This document shows, piece after piece, positions 44,191 through 54,489 of a stretch of DNA of 64,000 nt (within the stretch, counting starts at the first letter, position 1; every line of letters begins with the position of its first letter). The DNA lies in NCBI GenBank assembly GCA_035079385.1, contig JAVHKY010000013.1:8616001-8680000 (forward strand), read 5' to 3'. The stretch is from Aspidiotus rigidus (lineage: Eukaryota > Arthropoda > Insecta > Hemiptera > Diaspididae). A program made the translations under genes and the position numbers. Below the pieces are notes generated by a model, which saw only the letters and a program-made list of their open reading frames with translations, had not been told where the DNA came from and made no database searches.

Positions 44191-47100
44191 TCAAGAGAGA
44201 TGGACGGTATCAGTGGAGCTTTCTTCAATGGACATAGGTAGGGTATCTTCAATAGAAGTGGACAAAGTGTCAGGAGGAAGCTCCTCATATGGAATCTCTA
44301 GTGGGTATAGCATGCCCACAGATTTCTGGACGACCTTTGTTATGTATAAGGCGTTAGGGTCACGAGCTAGGGTTTTATTGGTGGAAACCCAGTCTATAGT
44401 GCGCACTTGCGCTTGAGCCTTTCGGCTATCCAAAGCTTCGATGATCCCGAGGGGCCACTTGGCCCTGGAGGCACTGTTATCGTCACGAACAATGACAGTC
44501 TCCCCCACCCGAGGAGTGAATTTGACTGAACCCTTGGGCGCAGGATGAGTACGTCTATAGTTATCACGCAAGAGCAGTAGATAACGGCTATAGAATTGAG
44601 TACGAAACATTTCAACAATCCGGCGGATTCTCTTGTAACCAAGGACAAGATGAGATGAGCTGGACTGGACACTGTCGAGTGATACTTGAAGCTCAGCTGC
44701 ATTTGCAGCCTGAGCCGGACGTAAATATGTATTGGGAGTCAACGGAGGCGCTGTCTCATTTGGTGACATATATGTGAGCGGACGACTATTTACAATATCT
44801 TCTACTTGGCAAAGAGCCGTGAGAAGGTTGGAAAGATCAACTATACGCTTTCCAATGACGCAGGACAAGGAGTTTTTGACAATGCCAATGAGTCTTTCAT
44901 AGACTCCTCCCTGCCAGGGCTGATAACCTGGTATGAAGTGCCAGTTGATGCCCTTTGATTCACAAAATTCAATTATTTTGGGATCATTCAGCTCCACCTT
45001 TTCCCCCACCAGAGGTTGGGTGAAGACAAAATTCTTCCCATTATCAGAAACAATAAAACGAGGTGTTCCTCTACGAGAGGTGAAACGGATTAGTGCTTGT
45101 AGGAATTGGTCACCGGACATATCAAATACAAGCTCTAAGTGAATGGCCCGTACAACTAGGCATGTGAAGAGGACGATATAAACCTTAACAATTTCATTAT
45201 TTGTGGTACGAACTCGGAATGGCCCAGCACAGTCTAGGCCAGTATTGAAAAATGGGACAACAGGAGTGGTACGTACGCTGGGTAGTGGAGGCATAGGAGG
45301 CAATACATGTGGTCCTCCTTTCCACCGTCTACACCAAGGACATCTATGAATCACGGATTTAATAAGGGCACGACCCTTGGTTATATAATATTGTGTACGA
45401 AACTCACCAAGGGTTACTTCAGCGCCTGCATGACCTTTAGCTGAATGTATGCTGCCAATGAGAACTCGGACTAAAGGAGACTCCCGCGGCAGATATATAG
45501 GATGGGCTATGTCCCAATCCAGTGGAGAACGCTCCAAACGACTACGACATCGGATAATTCCGTCAGTATGCAAGAAAGGACACAAATCAGAAGAAATTGT
45601 ATCTCCCTTATTAAGGTGATCTATCTCTTTTGAAAAATATTTTTTCTGTATCAGACGTATCAAAGCCAATTCAGCTCTTTTGTATGATTCGGCGGGAGTT
45701 AGAATTAATTTCTTATAAAGCCACGCAATAGGACGTAAACGACGAATATGATTTATGTACGATGTCCATGTACTATAACGCCTTTCAAACTCATCAGTTA
45801 GTAAGAAGACCTTAGTACAAGTACGTTTTGACAGAAACACGACAACGGATTTTAAATCTGAGTTGAACTCAGTTACATTGAGAGGCGACGAGGGCCACAG
45901 ACGTTCCTGGGTAAGCCAAGAAGGACCCCGCCACCACTTGTCATTACATTGTAATAGGGACGCCTTCTGACCTCTACTGAGAATATCAGCCGGGTTATCG
46001 TCAGAAGGTACATATTTATATAGAATGCCCTCAGCTTTGCGCAGTTCATTGATACGATTCTGCACAAACTGAGGTTGGGTGTTGGAAGAGGCAAGCCATT
46101 GTAATACAGTAGTGGCATCAGTCCAAACTACTGTTTTAGCGACGGATATATTTAAAGCGCTACGGACAGATACGGCTGCTCTCTTACCTACTATGGACGC
46201 CATCAATTCCAGCTGAGGTATTGATCTGGGTTTTATGGGGGCGACGCGACCTTTAGAAAACACCAACTGGACCTCAGCTGAGTACGAAATCTTATGAGAA
46301 AGGTAGACACAACAGCCAAACGATAGCTTTGATGCATCACAAAATACATGCAGGTCATATATGCCTATTTCAGAGGCAGTATTCCACAAGTAACGAGGAA
46401 TGGAAAGTTCTTTAATCTCCTGCCTCTCAACCATTAGCTTACGAAACTCGGTCTCAAGGTCAGGTAAAGGATCTTTCCATTTACATTTTAATTTCCAACA
46501 TTTTTGGACAAACAACTTAAGTCCAAGTATGGCGGGAGCACATAGTCCCAACGGGTCGAAGACTGAGGCCATTGCACTGACTGCAGCCTCCAAAGATAAT
46601 GAGGAATATTCCTGTTCATCTTTAAAACGTATGGACCATGTGTCCTTATGACGATTCCATCCTATCCCTAGGATGGATATTTCCCCTTCTTCATCAAGAA
46701 GTTTCTCAGAGGGTACAACATTAATGAAACTTTGGGAGTTGGACGTCCAGTGCCGCAAGTTGAAGTTTGCCAAAGCAAGATGTTCAGTCACGGCCTGGAA
46801 AATTTCGACAGCACGAGCAATATTTGGTACACTCATTATAAAATTATCGACGTAAAAGCACTTCCACGCTAATGCAAGTAAGTCATTATTGGCGTTTGCT
46901 AAATGTTCATGTAGAACCATGTTTAGTAGGAAGGGGGACGATGCTACTCCAAAGGGAGGACGAGTAAAACGATATGTTACAATCTTAGCTTGCCCAAGGG
47001 GGACATTGTAATCATCTGTCCATAAAAAACGGACAAGGTGTCTATCACCAATATCTAGGCCCATACGGAGAAAGGCCATCTCAACGTCAGAAGACAGAAG

Positions 47101-49578
47101 AATCTCACAAAGGCGAGCATTCAAAAGTATCTCCAATAAATTATTTGTTAGAAGGGGGCCAACATGAAGTTGATCATTCAGGCTACTACCTGACTTCAGT
47201 TTAGCGGACGCATCAAAAACTATACGGACGGAATTATTACGGACGAGCGGCCTATGAGGCAGGTAGTGAATTTGGTAGGGGCTCTCAATGGGAGCCACTT
47301 CTATGATACCAAGATGTAAATATTCCTGTATAATGTCATCGCATTGACGTAAAATATCCTCATCAGTATTACTTATCAAGGATTTTAGACGTGCCACACA
47401 CATACGAAAATGTGTGGGTAAATTCAGCTTTGGAGTTCGGCGTGGCCACGATACCACATACATACCATGCTCAAACCGAGTAGTACGACGAAAATATTCA
47501 ATCACCTCGTGATCGGTGTTATTTATTTCGGACGATTTAATCCCTAAAACTTCTAATTCCCATAGATGGGAAAGATCGGGTATTGTTTTGGATGATTCTT
47601 TAACCACAAGTGAACCACCTTTCACTTGGGCTAAAGTATTACATGACGGGGCCATTGGATAAGTAATCTTACCCGATGGCACCCAACCAAAAAACGTTGG
47701 ACGAAGGATAAGGTCCTTACTTATTACTTTATCACGATTGAGACGTACGAAACGATTTTTAAGGTCGTTACCTATTAATATTTCTATGGGACGACGGACT
47801 GGACTAAATAGGTCCGGGTCCGCATAGTTATAGCCAGAGGGCAAAACCATTGCCGCGTCAGCATGAGGCGGCGATAAGGACGAATGGTTCACAACATAAT
47901 CCGTAGTAAGTAGAACACATTGTATACAATTATTATTTTGACCTATAAAGGTCACTTCAACTTTGCTGGTGGGAGTTAAAGTACAGTCTTCTGTCCCAAA
48001 AGTGGAAACAGACAACATAAATGTTGAGGACGGGGCTATATTCAGCCTATGCAAAACGTTTGCATGTATATAGGACGTATCACTCCCACCATCCATAAAT
48101 CCTCGCACTAAGGTGGTACGACCACAGAGGACTATATATGCTACAAAGGTTTCTAAAAACGTACCTTGTGTGGACGAGGTATCCGATGCCTTGTCCTCCG
48201 CCTTGGCGGATTTCTGGGCTGGCTCCTTACGTTTTCTTGTCGATTTAGTTCGCTCTTGCTCAAGTTCCTTTATGTATTGCACACACATGGGGGCCTGGTG
48301 CCCTTTAATGTTGCAATGGCGGCACTCCCGGTCACGAACCGAGCATTGCTTAGCCTCATGACGTAGTGAAAAACAGACAGTACAACGACGCAAATCACGG
48401 AGTCGCTGACGACGGAGGACGAACGATGGGTAGACATGGCAGTCTTTGGACGGGTGTTTTGCTGAGCAAAACATGCACATATTTTGAGTGGAAGGCCCTG
48501 TTGCTGTGGAGGACGATGGTGGCTGCGATGAGCTAGGATTCGGCTTCCTGCGTTTTGCAGCCTTGGTGCTGCGAGCCAGAGTCGTGGCTGGGACGGTTGC
48601 ATCCTCAACTGGAGCGGCTTTATTGAGGCGACGTAACTGAATGAATTCATCTGCGGCCACACTGGCCTCCAACCCATTTATCAACTCCTCAATGGGAAAG
48701 TCTCTTTTGGGATACTTCACGTCAAGTTCCCTTAGAGCTTCATGGACGCGATGTCCGGGCATCTTGTCAAATATCCATCCATGTATTATAGTGTTGTCCG
48801 TGTGACCAGCCGTGGTCAACCCGACTAACAAGGACTTTATCTTGTCCAAGTTTGTACGTGTATCTGTGAGTGACGCACTCTGTTCATCGTATAGGTTTGG
48901 CAAAGATGCCAGATCAGCCAGATAAAATTGGATCAACTTATTGGGGTCACCATACCGAGCGTGAACCTCCTTCAAAGTGTCTCTATATTGCGACCCCACT
49001 TGGGGAAAGGACGCGATAAATTTTCTCGCCTCTCCACTGGAGGAGGTGAGCAGATGCACCACGCGGTGGCGATCCTTTAGTCCAGGATTATTATGTATTG
49101 TATTCGAGAAGTACTCCCACCAGACGCGGTAGGAGCGCGCGTCAGAAAGTTCTGGCGCCGCAATTTTGCGGTAACGGTATAAATCGGGATTTGTATCGCT
49201 GCTAGACATGGTAGCGGACGTGGACGCGGGAACATTACTATCATCTTCAGCAGCCTCGTAGAACACCATAGCTTGCTCCCGGGCTGACGCAATGTTTTGG
49301 ATGGCTTCATCATAGTGCTCATCTGTCTCAGGAATTGCTGTCTTAACCAAGGTATCGAGAACAGCAGTTTCCTTAAGAATGGACGCGGCAAACTTACGTA
49401 GCCGTTCAGGTCGCTGCCGAGCAAACCCTTCAAGCATAGTAACTCGGGTAAGAACAACATTGAGTTTCAGCTCAAAGGTAGCTCGCGGAGTGAGAGTGGG
49501 AGAATCTGCTTCCCCACCCTCAGAGGCATTGGCAGAAACATTCGATACGTCAGAAGTATTCTGTAAACGAGCATACAA
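44191..49578 (-). CDS. BEL/Pao Gag-Pol polyprotein (about 1795 codons)
   Basis: Single frame with Gag and all Pol domains, numbered from codon 49578. Three Gag zinc knuckles lie at about 368-432 (CX2CX3HX4C, then two CX2CX4HX4C). The protease motif DGGSDTSYI is at 496-504. The reverse transcriptase spans about 740-930, with RIVFDASAK, motif A SSDVEMAF (D831) and YVDN at 909-912. The RNase H-like region is at about 1070-1200 (FCDAS, WTDAT, DNPADILSRG). Integrase zinc ligands are H1378, H1383, C1413 and C1416; the catalytic triad is D1449, D1512 and E1561. The C-terminal DUF5641-like domain is at about 1655-1750. The codon at 49578 is TTG. An in-frame TAG lies ten codons upstream, and the first in-frame ATG is 49437 (residue 48), so the true start is unclear. 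Confidence 0.93.
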   Translation of the reverse strand: MYARLQNTSDVSNVSANASEGGEADSPTLTPRATFELKLNVVLTRVTMLEGFARQRPERLRKFAASILKETAVLDTLVKTAIPETDEHYDEAIQNIASAREQAMVFYEAAEDDSNVPASTSATMSSSDTNPDLYRYRKIAAPELSDARSYRVWWEYFSNTIHNNPGLKDRHRVVHLLTSSSGEARKFIASFPQVGSQYRDTLKEVHARYGDPNKLIQFYLADLASLPNLYDEQSASLTDTRTNLDKIKSLLVGLTTAGHTDNTIIHGWIFDKMPGHRVHEALRELDVKYPKRDFPIEELINGLEASVAADEFIQLRRLNKAAPVEDATVPATTLARSTKAAKRRKPNPSSSQPPSSSTATGPSTQNMCMFCSAKHPSKDCHVYPSFVLRRQRLRDLRRCTVCFSLRHEAKQCSVRDRECRHCNIKGHQAPMCVQYIKELEQERTKSTRKRKEPAQKSAKAEDKASDTSSTQGTFLETFVAYIVLCGRTTLVRGFMDGGSDTSYIHANVLHRLNIAPSSTFMLSVSTFGTEDCTLTPTSKVEVTFIGQNNNCIQCVLLTTDYVVNHSSLSPPHADAAMVLPSGYNYADPDLFSPVRRPIEILIGNDLKNRFVRLNRDKVISKDLILRPTFFGWVPSGKITYPMAPSCNTLAQVKGGSLVVKESSKTIPDLSHLWELEVLGIKSSEINNTDHEVIEYFRRTTRFEHGMYVVSWPRRTPKLNLPTHFRMCVARLKSLISNTDEDILRQCDDIIQEYLHLGIIEVAPIESPYQIHYLPHRPLVRNNSVRIVFDASAKLKSGSSLNDQLHVGPLLTNNLLEILLNARLCEILLSSDVEMAFLRMGLDIGDRHLVRFLWTDDYNVPLGQAKIVTYRFTRPPFGVASSPFLLNMVLHEHLANANNDLLALAWKCFYVDNFIMSVPNIARAVEIFQAVTEHLALANFNLRHWTSNSQSFINVVPSEKLLDEEGEISILGIGWNRHKDTWSIRFKDEQEYSSLSLEAAVSAMASVFDPLGLCAPAILGLKLFVQKCWKLKCKWKDPLPDLETEFRKLMVERQEIKELSIPRYLWNTASEIGIYDLHVFCDASKLSFGCCVYLSHKISYSAEVQLVFSKGRVAPIKPRSIPQLELMASIVGKRAAVSVRSALNISVAKTVVWTDATTVLQWLASSNTQPQFVQNRINELRKAEGILYKYVPSDDNPADILSRGQKASLLQCNDKWWRGPSWLTQERLWPSSPLNVTEFNSDLKSVVVFLSKRTCTKVFLLTDEFERRYSTWTSYINHIRRLRPIAWLYKKLILTPAESYKRAELALIRLIQKKYFSKEIDHLNKGDTISSDLCPFLHTDGIIRCRSRLERSPLDWDIAHPIYLPRESPLVRVLIGSIHSAKGHAGAEVTLGEFRTQYYITKGRALIKSVIHRCPWCRRWKGGPHVLPPMPPLPSVRTTPVVPFFNTGLDCAGPFRVRTTNNEIVKVYIVLFTCLVVRAIHLELVFDMSGDQFLQALIRFTSRRGTPRFIVSDNGKNFVFTQPLVGEKVELNDPKIIEFCESKGINWHFIPGYQPWQGGVYERLIGIVKNSLSCVIGKRIVDLSNLLTALCQVEDIVNSRPLTYMSPNETAPPLTPNTYLRPAQAANAAELQVSLDSVQSSSSHLVLGYKRIRRIVEMFRTQFYSRYLLLLRDNYRRTHPAPKGSVKFTPRVGETVIVRDDNSASRAKWPLGIIEALDSRKAQAQVRTIDWVSTNKTLARDPNALYITKVVQKSVGMLYPLEIPYEELPPDTLSTSIEDTLPMSIEESSTDTVHLS

Positions 49579-51194
49579 ATTAGGAATTAGGACATTATCT
49601 CCTTGATCCTATTGTACGATGAAACATGTATGTTTGAAACAGGCTTGCCAGACTGAAGATAGAACAGACTCTACTATATTGGTAAGTGTGGGATCCCATC
49701 ATTATGGACGTTTCACGCATATCCTTACGAAGGAGGCGTGCAATTTGCTAACTGTCATAATTGTGTAAGGATGAGTTACCTTACGGCTGGTAACCAGGTT
49801 GTCAACGTGCACAGTAGGACGAAGAGGGGATGCTTGGAATACCGTGCCCTCTTTGGTTCATCACCATCAAGATCAAGACCGCCAACACGGTTGAAGGCTC
49901 CTTGACTCACCTAGCCTTATACCGAAGTAATGAGCTGTATTGGTGCACTCACAGAACTATTCACTCTCATTTCACAATGACCATAAAGAGTAGCACTCTG
50001 TGAGTTATAGTACGTATGGCAACAATTCAATGCTGTGCAAAGTCATGTCGGAGAAATTTGAAGCCACGTCTCGACCTCTTCTCCTGGACGTTCTACCTTA
50101 CGACTCAAACAACCATTTATAGACTGCCAAAAAGCTAAATAGTTGAGTTGTCTGTATATAGCCCAGACGCGCTGGAGTAAGAAATTCTCCGACTGCCGGA
50201 TTCTGTGCTAAATCGCAGTCTATCGTTGCCAGCACCTATCCAGCAGCAGCTCGCGTCATCAATGTCCCATACCATCTCCCGAATTAGCTACTGGAATCGG
50301 ATACTTGCTATGTCCGCTAGAAGCAGAAGTACGACCTATCTCGCGCACGAAGAAAGACAGGCTAAATACGTTGACAGAAGGTGCAAAATCCCTAATGACT
50401 GCCAATATTCAGGAATTTGCGACGACATGACAGGAACCAGGTGACAGTCTAATCCTGATTAACCTCTCTCACACGAATTCAGTTAGCAAATTATATATTA
50501 TGATGTAGGTTTTAACCTACATGGACGATATTGCATTACGATGTTCATATCTTCAAAGAGCAAGTCTAATACGTTTATGATAATGGAGGTACGTTTACTC
50601 CAAATTAGGCAAAGGACGTTGAGTTGAGAGGCTCAAACTGGCCAAGAAGGGTCCCTCAACCCCTTGCATGTGCAGAGGATCGCGATCCGGAGTGAACAAA
50701 CTAGTGGTTCACTCAAAGTATAACATTGAAGACGAGTAGAGTCACGGCTAGAATTCTCATCCTGCTTGCTCCGTATCTGGTGACCTTGCAACAAGCCCAG
50801 AATACTGATGGATCAACAAGAATGAGGATTCAGCATTTTTAAATTATATTATTCAAAGTACGGACGTTGCACATGCAAGTAATTGCCATGAAATGAGATA
50901 TCCCTTTATAACAAGAGTCAAAGGGGTACCTGTACGAGAATGTTTCTGATTGAATGTACAAAATATGTATACAGCTAAATTTTATAGGCCGACTATGAAG
51001 CCTCCTATAATGCAGCAAGGACAAGCCTGTTTCATCAACAAGCTGAAGTATGTGTGGCCTTAAATGGTCACTGAGTACGTAATATGACATATAATAGTAA
51101 TCTAACACATCATAATTAAGGGAAGATTCACTGGTCGTCGACAGCTTAATTAACTGAAAACTTTATATTGAGTGAGAGAGGAAGGCAGGGGGGG
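49579..51194 (-). other. Long untranslated leader of the BEL/Pao element
   Basis: About 1.6 kb between primer site and gag. It shows no long minus-strand frame. An ORF of 79 codons on the opposite strand (50205-50444) has no family features. The leader may hold packaging or splicing signals; none could be identified. Confidence 0.6.
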
Positions 51195-51214
51195 GGAACC
51201 ACGCTCTGCTACCA
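51195..51214 (-). promoter_or_regulatory. Primer-binding site (initiator tRNA-Met type)
   Basis: Immediately inside the 5' LTR the minus strand reads TGGTAGCAGAGCGTGG. This is complementary to a tRNA 3' end ...CGCTCTGCTACCA, as in eukaryotic initiator tRNA-Met (acceptor stem AGCAGAG). It is followed on the minus strand by a poly-C run. Confidence 0.75.
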
Positions 51215-52342
51215 TAAGGAATTTTATGGGGTAACGTACCTCATAATTCCTGACAATTTCAATAGAAAATAATTATGGACGTCATATCACAAATACGATT
51301 CGTGTACAGTGGAAACTGCTAAATGAATATCTGTCCCCTTCCCCCTCCTCTCGAAGTACGACTTCAAACACTGGTAATGAAAGATTCAGCTTAATCGAGT
51401 ACATGCATGTATTCTCGTAAGAAGAGAGAAATAAAGATTTGATTGAAACAAATAAATATCTTCTAAATCACGTAATATTCTTCTTCTGCTGGACGTCTGC
51501 GTCTTCTTCGACTAGGCGCTAGATTCTTCTTTACCTAACGGAATACAAAGGCATACCGTCAGTAATGTCAGTATGGACGAGGACGTTATTATAATAGATA
51601 CGATATGTCCTGCAAGTGCAAGATAGTACGGTCAAATCGGGCGCACCAGCCCTACAAGATGGACCACGAGTCCTACGATTAACGTTTATGTCGAAGTGAC
51701 GAAATGAATCGAGGCTTGTGAGACGTAGATGAATCAGATTTATTCGGCAGCCACGAGCTGCTGGTATTAGTACGTGTATCGAACATGTAGGCATTTAAAT
51801 TAACGGACGTAAATAAATTTATCCCATATCTGCAGCCACAGGCTGTAGGTATTAGTACGTATATTTTATGTGTATGTATATCGACGTATAATTCCTATCG
51901 ACAACCGGGTGATCTTCCAAATTTATGAAATCATATACGAGTAGGTATATTTCACTGACCTGATTATTTTCATCCATGGGTGAATTAAACACACCGAACG
52001 ACGACACAAATTACTCCAAACGATATACATGAACCGAAATATAGAAATTACACGTACGACGGCAAAAAATACGCCGATTAAAGGACGCAAGAGAAAGGAA
52101 CGAGCGAGAACAAGTGGCGGTTAACCAGCGAATGATGCAGTATTACTATTGACTGCACAATCCTGCTACTTCTACTGTGAGCGAAGGTAGTGACTCAGGA
52201 CGATTACGAGTATGTTAGTCACAAAGAGAGCTTATCATACGCGTGGAAGCCAGCTACTCCTAGTACGTGTAAAGGTAGTGACTTTAGACGTTTGTATGAG
52301 TATGCGAGTCAAGATTATGACGAACAAGTCAAATATTTGACA
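51215..52342 (-). repeat. 5' LTR of the BEL/Pao element (1128 bp)
   Basis: Direct repeat of 43064-44120 plus a 71-bp segment at 51566-51636. As the 5' LTR it should carry the element's promoter; I could not pick out a firm TATA box. Confidence 0.93.
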
Positions 52343-52347
52343 GCCTC

Positions 52348-53960
52348 TTAATAGACACCAAGTTTCCTCTAAAGTTGTCCAATTTGGGGGAATTTTTGGG
52401 AATAAGATAAGTAAGTATTCTGTATGAGAGATGAAAGTTTTCGAGAAGCAGGCCCGTAACTACAGAATGGCGCTAAATGGGGGCAATACCTTCCCTGAGA
52501 CTTTTTTGCCCCCTTAGAGAATATCGTCAAAAGCGTGCTTCTCAATAGCGAAACCAATTCAACCGTTTCACCTAATGAAAAAAAAAAAAAAAATTATTCA
52601 AGGACTGTAGCCAATGATTCATCGTATGACATTTCATTGTTGTCACCCCCCCCCCCCCCTAGAAAAATCAAAATCGCTAGTTATGGGCCTATCGAAAAAT
52701 TTGGTCCTTACACTGGGAAATCATTTCAAATAATTGCTGGTCCCTCACTGATGACGATTTTTAGAAAATTTCTGCTTCCTGTATTTTTCATACGCCTTGT
52801 TAGTATTCGATTCGAATCTGTCAGTCGGTAATACTCGTAGCTCACCATTAAGCCACAAATTCGAAATTTTATATCAGCAACATACGAGAAGTGATGGAAA
52901 GTTTTCGTCAAGAATACAATGAATACAGAATGTACGTACGATGTCACAAAGATAGCCAGAAAATAATTCGCTTTTCGCGTCGAAAATGCCACGAAAATTC
53001 TTTTTCCTTTTTCATCATTCTTCAATTTCTCTCATACGCTCTTCACCTTATTTGCTTTTCTTTCTTGGCTCTTCTTCTTTTCCCGTTCCGTTCTCTTTTA
53101 TCGGTACCGATAAATTGTCTTCGAAATTGACGTAGCCTCTAGATATAAAAATATGTTATGTCATTGGTAATACGCAGCATCAGAGAGCGTAGGTTTAAAA
53201 TATATTTTCAATTTATTTTTTGCGTACCCCGGCTATATTGGAGTTGATACGTGAGCATAACTCGCGTATAGATATATATTTTCCAATTTAAGGTAAATTG
53301 TACCTTGTCAACCATAAAATAAAGCAACGAAATTGCACTATCCGTTTTTATCTCGTTTCCAGTAGTTTTCCTAATAAGAAATTTCCAAACGTTTCGAAAC
53401 GACGCGGAATTCTCATCATTTCGAAACCGAAGTAAATATATGAACAAGTATACGAGCTTTCTACAGTATAGCTCCGCAATATCCCTATAAAATGTCTAGA
53501 AGGAGGGAAGAGAGGGGACGTATAATATATCACATAGCTTTGATCTAAAATTGAATTGATACGAGCTTATACTTTCATATTTTTTCATTTTTCTTCCTCG
53601 ATAGAGGCACTAAATATTGGATAAATTTGAACTGAACAAGGGATTACGATAGATAACGTAATTTTTTCGAGCGTGTGGGACTAATTCGACATAATCCTAC
53701 TTTTATTTCATCATCTCTACAATTAAAAATCAATTTTATAAACGTCTCACTCGTGAATTTCTCACGGAAGCTAAAAATTGCTTCATCGAATACCTAAATG
53801 TAGGTGAAGCTTATTTCGGATAATCAGAGAACGAGAAATGAAATTCATACTGTACCTTCAAATATATGTTGGGGTGTGTAATTTTGTATTTTTGGGACAG
53901 AGGTTGGTCAATATTTAGAACGAAGATCTGCAAACCTTATCACCAGAAGAATATTGAGAA
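52348..53960. other. Intergenic, no gene recognised
   Basis: AT-rich DNA with a poly-A run at about 52578-52591 and a poly-C run at about 52647-52659. The several 60-100 codon open frames look compositional. Confidence 0.45.
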
Positions 53961-53969
53961 ATAAATAAC

Positions 53970-54050
53970 AGCAACGGCAATTCGAACGTGTGACCTGTAC
54001 TTAGTAGGAGAAAGGGGGCTACGCCTCGGCCACCTACTCAAGCCCACAAC
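53970..54050 (-). ncRNA. tRNA-like head of a second, Leu/Ser-type SINE
   Basis: On the minus strand an A-box-like TGGCCGAGGCG (54022-54032) and a B-box-like GTTCGAATTGC (53977-53987) are spaced as in tRNAs. The overall stretch resembles the head of a tRNA-Leu or tRNA-Ser gene but lacks a proper fold in the anticodon region as far as I can see. It is more likely a SINE head or decayed tRNA than a working tRNA gene; no TSD was found. Confidence 0.4.
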
Positions 54051-54489
54051 GATCTTGACTCACAGGGTCCTGACTTCGCATCTGTACTTATATTCCGGAC
54101 TATCGTGGAATACCACCTGGATATGGTGGCAAGAGGACCGGAGGGCAACTAAAAACGAACTCTGAATAGAATTTGTGATAAAGCTCTTGAATTCAGGTCG
54201 CTCCTACTTCCCTTTCCTCTTCACTCGTCATTCCGATGCTCCCTCAGGTCAGCCCACTACCTCCCCTGTTAAAGTTTTGAAAGCGAACACCTTCACAGTG
54301 ATATTAAACAGATAGAAAAAAGGATTACAAAATAACTCATAAATTTCTACAGATGTCAAATGGTTTTGGCAACTACCTAGCACAACTCTACTAGAGAGGA
54401 ACAGGAGTTCGTGGGTTTTTCGTTGTTTCATAATCTTTTGATACGTTATCCTTCCTCTGTTCTTAGCTCGCAACCGATCTTCTTAGTCC
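54051..54489. other. Intergenic, no gene recognised
   Basis: No supported features; the minus-strand frame of 74 codons at 54249-54473 is not recognisable. Confidence 0.4.

Larger units (their letters stand above)
43064..52342 (-). mobile_element. Full-length BEL/Pao LTR retrotransposon
   Basis: Two near-identical LTRs (43064-44120 and 51215-52342) bound a gag-pol frame on the minus strand. The pair is flanked by a 5-bp target duplication, GCCTC (43059-43063 and 52343-52347). A primer-binding site complementary to an initiator tRNA-Met 3' end abuts the 5' LTR. In element orientation the LTR begins TGTCAAATATTTGAC and ends ATTCCTTA. Intact coding, LTR similarity and a clean TSD point to a young insertion. 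It lies ~1.1 kb downstream of ankyrin copy 5 and does not disrupt a visible gene. Confidence 0.95.

Noticed and set aside
48270..49460. Open frames of 127-135 codons overlapping gag
   Set aside because: Alternative-frame shadows of the Gag-Pol coding region.
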